In this document: piece after piece, positions 22,130-27,628 of the stretch | Layout: every line of letters begins with the position of its first letter | Position numbering within the stretch: the first letter of the stretch is position 1 | Source of the DNA: Deltaproteobacteria bacterium | GTDB taxonomy: Bacteria > Myxococcota > Polyangia > Haliangiales > Haliangiaceae | Assembly: GCA_018262455.1 (NCBI GenBank) | Contig: JAGSPR010000024.1 | Span: 1-27,628 of the forward strand | Length of the DNA stretch: 27,628 bases | Direction: 5' to 3' | Notes under the pieces: generated by a model | Databases searched by the model: none | Seen by the model: only the letters and a program-made list of their open reading frames with translations | What the model was told of the DNA's origin: nothing | Translations under genes and position numbers: made by a program

Positions 22130-22828
22130 GTGCTCCTACCTGCCGCGACCGAGCTTCCGCTCGGCGGACATCCCGGCTTGCTCGTCCGTCCCGAGGCGGC
22201 GCGCTGGCTGTACGTGCTCGCGCACGGCGCCGGCGCGGGGATGCGCCACGCGTTCATGGAGGAGATCGCCGCGCAGCTCGCGCGGCGTGGCGTCGCGACG
22301 TTGCGCTGGGAGTTTCCATTCATGGCGGCGGGCACGCGCCGGCCGGATCGTGCGGCGGTCGCCGAGGCCAGCGTGCGCGAGGTCTGGACCGCTGCGCGTG
22401 CGCGGTTCGGGGACGACCTGCCGATGTTCGCGGGCGGCAAGTCGTTCGGCGGTCGGATGACCTCGCGCGCGCACGCGGCCGGCGCGCTCCCCGGGCTTCG
22501 CGGGCTCGCGTTCCTCGGGTTTCCGCTCCACCCTCCCGGCAAGCCGGCGCGTGGCCGTGCTCCGGCCGCGACGCCTTCGATCGCCCGCGCCGAGCACCTG
22601 GCTGGTGCTGCCGGGCCGCTCCTGTTCGTGCAGGGCACACGCGACGCCCTCGCGGACCTGACGCTGCTTCGCCCGGTGGTCCACGGGCTCGGCCGACGCG
22701 CGCAGCTCCACGTCGTCGAAGGCGCAGATCACGGCTTCGACGTCCTCGTGCGCTCGGGGCGAACCGCGGACGACGTGATGGCCGAGATCGCGACGACGAT
22801 CACGGCGTGGATGGCACGCATCTCGTGA
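22130..22828 (+). CDS. Alpha/beta-hydrolase family protein (KANL3/Tex30-like)
   Basis: The 232-residue protein has the complete hydrolase triad in order: nucleophile Ser in GGKSFGGRM (GxSxG-type elbow), Asp in VQGTRDALADL and His in EGADHGFDVL. The oxyanion region is VLAHGAGAGMRHAFM and the arginine/proline-rich segment TLRWEFPFMAAGTRRPDR follows. This pattern belongs to the small alpha/beta hydrolases related to KANL3/Tex30 and dienelactone hydrolase. There is no signal peptide, so it is cytoplasmic; the substrate is unknown. The GTG start has no good ribosome site. It lies 58 bases before the MerR-TPR gene, which has its own promoter. Confidence 0.85.
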   Translation: MLLPAATELPLGGHPGLLVRPEAARWLYVLAHGAGAGMRHAFMEEIAAQLARRGVATLRWEFPFMAAGTRRPDRAAVAEASVREVWTAARARFGDDLPMFAGGKSFGGRMTSRAHAAGALPGLRGLAFLGFPLHPPGKPARGRAPAATPSIARAEHLAGAAGPLLFVQGTRDALADLTLLRPVVHGLGRRAQLHVVEGADHGFDVLVRSGRTADDVMAEIATTITAWMARIS

Positions 22829-22868
22829 CCGGGAGCGCGGGCCGCTGGCCCGAGCAGCCAGACGGAGA

Positions 22869-22877
22869 TGATAGGAT
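22869..22877 (+). promoter_or_regulatory. Predicted promoter of the MerR-TPR gene, near-leaderless
   Basis: TGA TAGGAT (22869-22877) is a good extended -10 box 9 bases before GTG 22887; the expected leader is 2-3 bases. Confidence 0.5.
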
Positions 22878-22886
22878 TCCGCAGTC

Positions 22887-23738
22887 GTGTGGACGAGCTA
22901 TTCGGCGCGGCACGCAGCGCAGCTGATCGGGTTGCCCGAGTCCGCGGTGCGGAGCTGCATCCGTGACGGCATCGTCGGCACCCCAGGCATGGTGCCGGCG
23001 CAGCTCTCGTTCCGCGATCTGTCGGCGCTGCGCACGGTGAAGGCGCTCGTCGACGCGGGCCTGCCGCTGCCCCGCGTGCGCAACGAGCTCGTGCGGATCC
23101 AGCGCGCCACCGGTGCCTCGATCGCCGAGCTCACCGTCGAGGCGCGCGGCGGACAGGTCCACGTCCGAGGTGGCGACAACTCCGACGCCGCGATGTCCAC
23201 CGGCCAGCTCGCGTTGCGATTCGACGCTGGCCCCGACCCCACCCCGGACCCGAGCCCGAGCTCGAGCGGCGGCGAGCTCCGCGAGTTGCCCCGTGCGGCC
23301 GATGCACCGGTCCTCGCGTTCGCATCGCCGGCCACCGCCGAGCAGTGGCTCCAGCGCGCGATCTCGCTCGAGGAGCGAGACCCGGTCGCCGCGATCGACG
23401 CGTACCGCCGCGCGCTCCGGCTGCGCCCGGATTGCACCGAGTCCTGGCTCAACCTCGGCCGGCTGTTCGCCGAGAGCGGCGACGGCACCGCCGCGCATGA
23501 CTGCTTTCGCAGCGCGCTCGAGCTCGATCCAGCCGACGCGACCGCCTACTACAACCTCGGCGTGATCGCGCAGGATGCGGGCAAGGAGGCCGACGCGATC
23601 GCGCTGTATCGCCGCGCCCTCGAGCTCGATCCTCACCTCGCGGAGGCCCATTACAACCTCGCGACGCTGTTCGATCAATCCGGGGACTCGCGCTCGGCGA
23701 TCCGCCACATCAACGAGTACCGCAAGCTCACGCGGTAG
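22887..23738 (+). CDS. MerR-like helix-turn-helix fused to TPR domain
   Basis: The 283-residue protein has an N-terminal winged-helix of MerR type at residues ~1-72 (YSARHAAQLIGLPESAVRSC, RDLSALRTVKALVDAGLPL, PRVRNELVRIQR). A variable linker follows with a Pro/Ser-rich stretch at 115-130, and about three and a half TPR units at 152-283 (AIDAYRRALRLRPD, AAHDCFRSALELDPAD, AIALYRRALELDPH). It is probably a DNA-binding regulator whose TPR part binds protein partners or oligomerises. No metal-binding Cys cluster or ligand domain as in classical MerR proteins is present. It is convergent with feoB, separated by 8 bases that lie within the palindrome CCTGACGGTCAGG. Confidence 0.88.
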   Translation: MWTSYSARHAAQLIGLPESAVRSCIRDGIVGTPGMVPAQLSFRDLSALRTVKALVDAGLPLPRVRNELVRIQRATGASIAELTVEARGGQVHVRGGDNSDAAMSTGQLALRFDAGPDPTPDPSPSSSGGELRELPRAADAPVLAFASPATAEQWLQRAISLEERDPVAAIDAYRRALRLRPDCTESWLNLGRLFAESGDGTAAHDCFRSALELDPADATAYYNLGVIAQDAGKEADAIALYRRALELDPHLAEAHYNLATLFDQSGDSRSAIRHINEYRKLTR

Positions 23739-23746
23739 CCTGACGG

Positions 23747-23751
<5 letters not shown>
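23739..23751. terminator. Short palindrome at the MerR-TPR/feoB junction
   Basis: CCTGAC-G-GTCAGG spans the space between the two stops and contains the feoB TGA. The stem is short with no room for a loop unless the ends fray, and there is no T-run. It is at best a weak boundary element. Confidence 0.3.
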
Positions 23752-25914
<2,163 letters not shown>

Positions 25915-25918
<4 letters not shown>

Positions 25919-26139
25919 GGCTCGACCTCGATCTCGGCCGCCTCGGCGCGCCGGATCGACCACTGTCCGCCCCGCACTTCGATCTGCAGCGGATCGCCCA
26001 GCGGCGCCACGGTCACCACACGCACCGTCGTGCCGGGCACGAGGCCCATCTCCAGCAAGCGCCGACGGAATGCGCGCGGTCCCTTCACTTCACGCACGGT
26101 GGCCGGTCGTCCCAGCGGGATCTCGGCGAGGGTCGGCAC
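25915..26139 (-). CDS. feoA: FeoA-type SH3-like accessory protein
   Basis: FeoA is a small cytosolic protein that supports Fe(II) uptake by FeoB. The 74-residue product fits the family: LAEIPLGRPATVREVKG, then RRRLLEMGLVPGTTVRVV, APLGDPLQIEVRGGQWSIRR and EAAEIEVEP. GTG 26139 is the start. It is the first gene of feoAB and its stop overlaps the feoB start. It lies just downstream of a Fur-type palindrome, so low iron should switch the operon on. Confidence 0.95.
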
Positions 26140-26145
26140 CCACCA

Positions 26146-26174
26146 CAGCTACCACTGTCCCCGACATTTGAAAA
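26146..26174 (-). promoter_or_regulatory. Predicted leaderless feoAB promoter
   Basis: Minus-strand TTTTCA (26174-26169) and TAGCTG (26151-26146, preceded by TGG) are spaced 17 bases apart. A 6-base spacer TGGTGG leads to GTG 26139. The -35 lies inside the Fur-like palindrome. Confidence 0.45.
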
Positions 26175-26184
26175 TAGTTTTCAA
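26168..26184. promoter_or_regulatory. Fur-type operator upstream of feoAB
   Basis: TTGAAAATAGTTTTCAA is a perfect 7-bp inverted repeat with a 3-base centre. It is strikingly AT-rich for this genome and close to Fur-box consensus (TGATAATNATTATCA type). It overlaps the predicted -35 of feoAB, so Fur with Fe(II) would block polymerase. Confidence 0.75.
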
Positions 26185-26262
26185 TCTCCAATTTGCCTGG
26201 CATCGCGGCTATGTGTCCGAGATCGCAGATGGTGGTCTGTTACTCGCCCGCTCGTTTCGTGA

Positions 26263-26271
26263 TGCTACATT
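26263..26271 (+). promoter_or_regulatory. Predicted promoter of the HNH gene
   Basis: TGC TACATT (26263-26271) gives a leader of about 14 bases, containing GGGGGG (26281-26286) as ribosome site before ATG 26292. It is one of the few genes here with a conventional short leader. Confidence 0.5.
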
Positions 26272-26291
26272 CGCATCCCAGGGGGGCATAG

Positions 26292-26834
26292 ATGGACAGC
26301 GCGCAGACCCTGCTGCTGAACCAGGGATTCGAACCGATCAAGGTGATCTCGTGGCAACGAGCGATCACCCTGTTGTTCCTCGGCAAGGTCGAGGTTCTCG
26401 AGGAGTACGCCCACGGCGCTCGCTCGGTGAACCTGGTGATCAAGATCCCCGCCGTGGTGCGGCTGCTCCGCGCGTTCCGTCGCCACGCTCGACCGGTGAA
26501 GTTCTCGCGGGTCAACATCTACGCGCGCGACAACTACCGCTGCCAGTACTGCCGCAAGAAGGCGTCGATCACCGACCTGACGTACGACCACGTCGTCCCG
26601 CGCTCGCAGGGCGGCATGACGGAGTGGACGAACATCGTCACGTGCTGCTACCTGTGCAATCGCAAGAAGGGCGGTCGCACGCCGCGCGAGTCGGGGATGG
26701 CGCTGCTCAACCAGCCGACGCAGCCCAACTGGGTCCCCGCCGTCGCGATCCGGATCTCGCTGCGATCGATCCCGGAGGCGTGGACCGATTACCTCTACTG
26801 GACGGGCGAGCTCGACACCGACCCGCCGGACTGA
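26292..26834 (+). CDS. HNH endonuclease-fold protein
   Basis: The 180-residue protein has a zinc-stabilised HNH core: Cys84 and Cys87 (CQYC), catalytic His100 in TYDHVVPRSQGG, Asn114 in EWTNIV, Cys119 and Cys122 in CCYLCNRKKGGR. The N-terminal half (LLLNQGFEPIKVISWQRAITLLFLGKVEVL) is the conserved domain of the bacterial 'HNH endonuclease' family found as a single chromosomal gene in many myxobacteria, actinobacteria and cyanobacteria, whose in vivo role is not settled. There is no partner methylase or phage gene, so it does not look like a restriction system. The start ATG 26292 has a good ribosome site. The phosphatase gene follows after 15 bases and may be co-transcribed. Confidence 0.93.
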   Translation: MDSAQTLLLNQGFEPIKVISWQRAITLLFLGKVEVLEEYAHGARSVNLVIKIPAVVRLLRAFRRHARPVKFSRVNIYARDNYRCQYCRKKASITDLTYDHVVPRSQGGMTEWTNIVTCCYLCNRKKGGRTPRESGMALLNQPTQPNWVPAVAIRISLRSIPEAWTDYLYWTGELDTDPPD

Positions 26835-26849
26835 GCGTTCCAGGCCGCG

Positions 26850-27332
26850 ATGCGGATCTGCTTTGTCTGCATGGGGAACATCTGCCGTTCTCCGACGGCG
26901 GAAGCCGTCATGGCCAAGCTGGTGCGGGATGCCGGGCTCGCCGACCGCGTCGTCATCGACAGCGCCGGGACGGGCGCGTGGCACATCGGCGAGCTCGCCG
27001 ATCCACGCACCCGGGCGGCGGCCCGCAAGCGCGGGCTCGAGCTCACGCACCGGGCGCGCCAGTTCACGCGACACGATCTCGATCGGTTCGATCTCGTCCT
27101 CGCGATGGACGACGACAACCTGCGCCACCTGACCCGGCTGCTCGGCTCGCGCACCACGCCGACCGTCCGGCTGCTCCGCAGCTTTGATCGGCGCCCGGCA
27201 GCGCTTGCGGCTCCTTGCGCCGAGGTGCCCGATCCTTATGCGGGCGGCGAGGATGGCTTCGAGCACGTGCTCGATCTGTGCGAGCGCGCGTGCGAGGGGC
27301 TGGTCGCTCACGTGCGCGAGCAGCTCCGGTGA
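26850..27332 (+). CDS. Low-molecular-weight protein-tyrosine-phosphatase-like protein
   Basis: The 160-residue protein has the signature P-loop CMGNICRSP with nucleophile Cys7 and Arg13, and the general acid Asp128 in VPDPYAGG. The AGTGAWHIGELADPRTRAAA segment is typical of the family. It hydrolyses phosphomonoesters, either protein phosphotyrosine or, in this context, small sugar phosphates. Its stop TGA 27330-27332 overlaps the GTG start of a fructosamine-kinase homologue. This pairing is described in comparative work on bacterial fructosamine 3-kinase homologues, where the kinase gene is repeatedly preceded by such a phosphatase, which suggests a role in protein deglycation rather than signalling. 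Confidence 0.94.
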   Translation: MRICFVCMGNICRSPTAEAVMAKLVRDAGLADRVVIDSAGTGAWHIGELADPRTRAAARKRGLELTHRARQFTRHDLDRFDLVLAMDDDNLRHLTRLLGSRTTPTVRLLRSFDRRPAALAAPCAEVPDPYAGGEDGFEHVLDLCERACEGLVAHVREQLR

Positions 27333-27628
27333 CGGCGCGCTGGCAAGCCGAGCTCGCGATCGCGGTCGGCGCGCGCGTCGTGGCGATCGATCCGATCGCG
27401 GGTGGTGACATCAACGACGCGTACCGGGTCCGGCTCGACGACGGCCGCTTCGTGTTCGTGAAGACCCACGGCAATCCGGCGCCGGACCTCTACGCCGCGG
27501 AGGCCGCGGGGCTCGCGTGGCTGCGTCCAGGCCCGCTGCGGGTGCCGGGCGTCGTCGCCGTGACCGAGCGCTTGCTGGCGCTCGAGTGGCTCGAGCTCGG
27601 GCCGCGAGGGCGCGGCTTCGACGCGGCC
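27329..27628 (+). CDS. Fructosamine/ribulosamine 3-kinase homologue, 3' end outside the window
   Basis: The frame starts at GTG 27329, overlapping the phosphatase stop as GTGA, and is open to the window edge (100 codons). The visible part has the N-terminal lobe of the kinase: AGGDINDAYRVRLDDGRFVFVKTHG with the ATP-binding Lys, then NPAPDLYAAEAAGLAWLRPG and VVAVTERLLALEWLELGP. This matches the FN3K/YniA family, which phosphorylates ketosamines on amines or proteins so that they decompose, repairing glycation. The catalytic Asp region lies beyond the window. Whether it acts on fructosamines or on ribulosamines and erythrulosamines, as most bacterial members do, cannot be seen. Confidence 0.9.
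   Translation, partial: MTARWQAELAIAVGARVVAIDPIAGGDINDAYRVRLDDGRFVFVKTHGNPAPDLYAAEAAGLAWLRPGPLRVPGVVAVTERLLALEWLELGPRGRGFDAA

Noticed and set aside
26292..26834. HNH nuclease as part of a restriction or mobile intron system
   Set aside because: No methylase, intron, phage or transposase features flank it, and the family commonly occurs as a lone chromosomal gene.

Overview
The window is a GC-rich, gene-dense stretch of bacterial chromosome. The high GC3 coding, the cell-surface lipoprotein opening with Asp/Ala/Pro-rich repeats, the very large TPR protein, the Gly-rich RRM protein and the UbiB-type kinase suggest a myxobacterium-like member of the Myxococcota, perhaps near Kofleriaceae/Haliangiales. 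That placement is inference from style, not from a marker gene. I see no phage, insertion sequence, CRISPR array, rRNA or tRNA. Most genes are housekeeping enzymes in short units that often alternate strand.

Layout. 1-3.4 kb: the end of a lipoprotein, pyrD, a Uma2-type nuclease and an RlmM-like rRNA methyltransferase. 3.4-7.2 kb: one 1276-residue TPR protein. 7.2-9.0 kb: an RNA-binding RRM protein with a long leader, then an RluA-type pseudouridine synthase. 9.04-9.59 kb: a gene-free stretch with a nested inverted-repeat element. 9.6-12.1 kb: a small protein coupled to a HAD phosphatase, then thyA convergent with folA (the dTMP/tetrahydrofolate cycle). 12.2-16.1 kb: an SDR enzyme, grpE, and the divergent ABC1/UbiB-type kinase and hemF. 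16.3-17.6 kb: a ribbon-helix-helix protein, a probable structured non-coding RNA on the minus strand, and queF. 17.6-22.05 kb (minus): a lipid-modification operon of lipoprotein, FAD oxidoreductase and a DUF1365-CFA-synthase fusion. 22.1-23.7 kb: an alpha/beta hydrolase and a MerR-like/TPR fusion. 23.7-26.2 kb (minus): feoA-feoB under a Fur-type operator. 26.3 kb to the end: an HNH nuclease, then a low-molecular-weight phosphatase overlapping a fructosamine-kinase homologue that runs off the window.

The strongest window-wide signal is promoter placement. A -10 box of form TAnnnT or a one-mismatch variant, often preceded by TGn, lies only 6-9 bases before the start codon of about a dozen genes (Uma2, rlmM, folA, grpE, hemF, the 22.05-kb lipoprotein, feoA, thyA, pyrD, HAD, queF, MerR-TPR). 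That places transcription starts at or within about three bases of the start codon, so many mRNAs here should be leaderless. Other points worth checking are the ncRNA at 16858-17150, the inverted-repeat element at 9188-9456, a symmetric -10 box shared by hemF and the UbiB kinase, the DUF1365-CFA fusion, and hairpins that enclose both stop codons at convergent gene ends.
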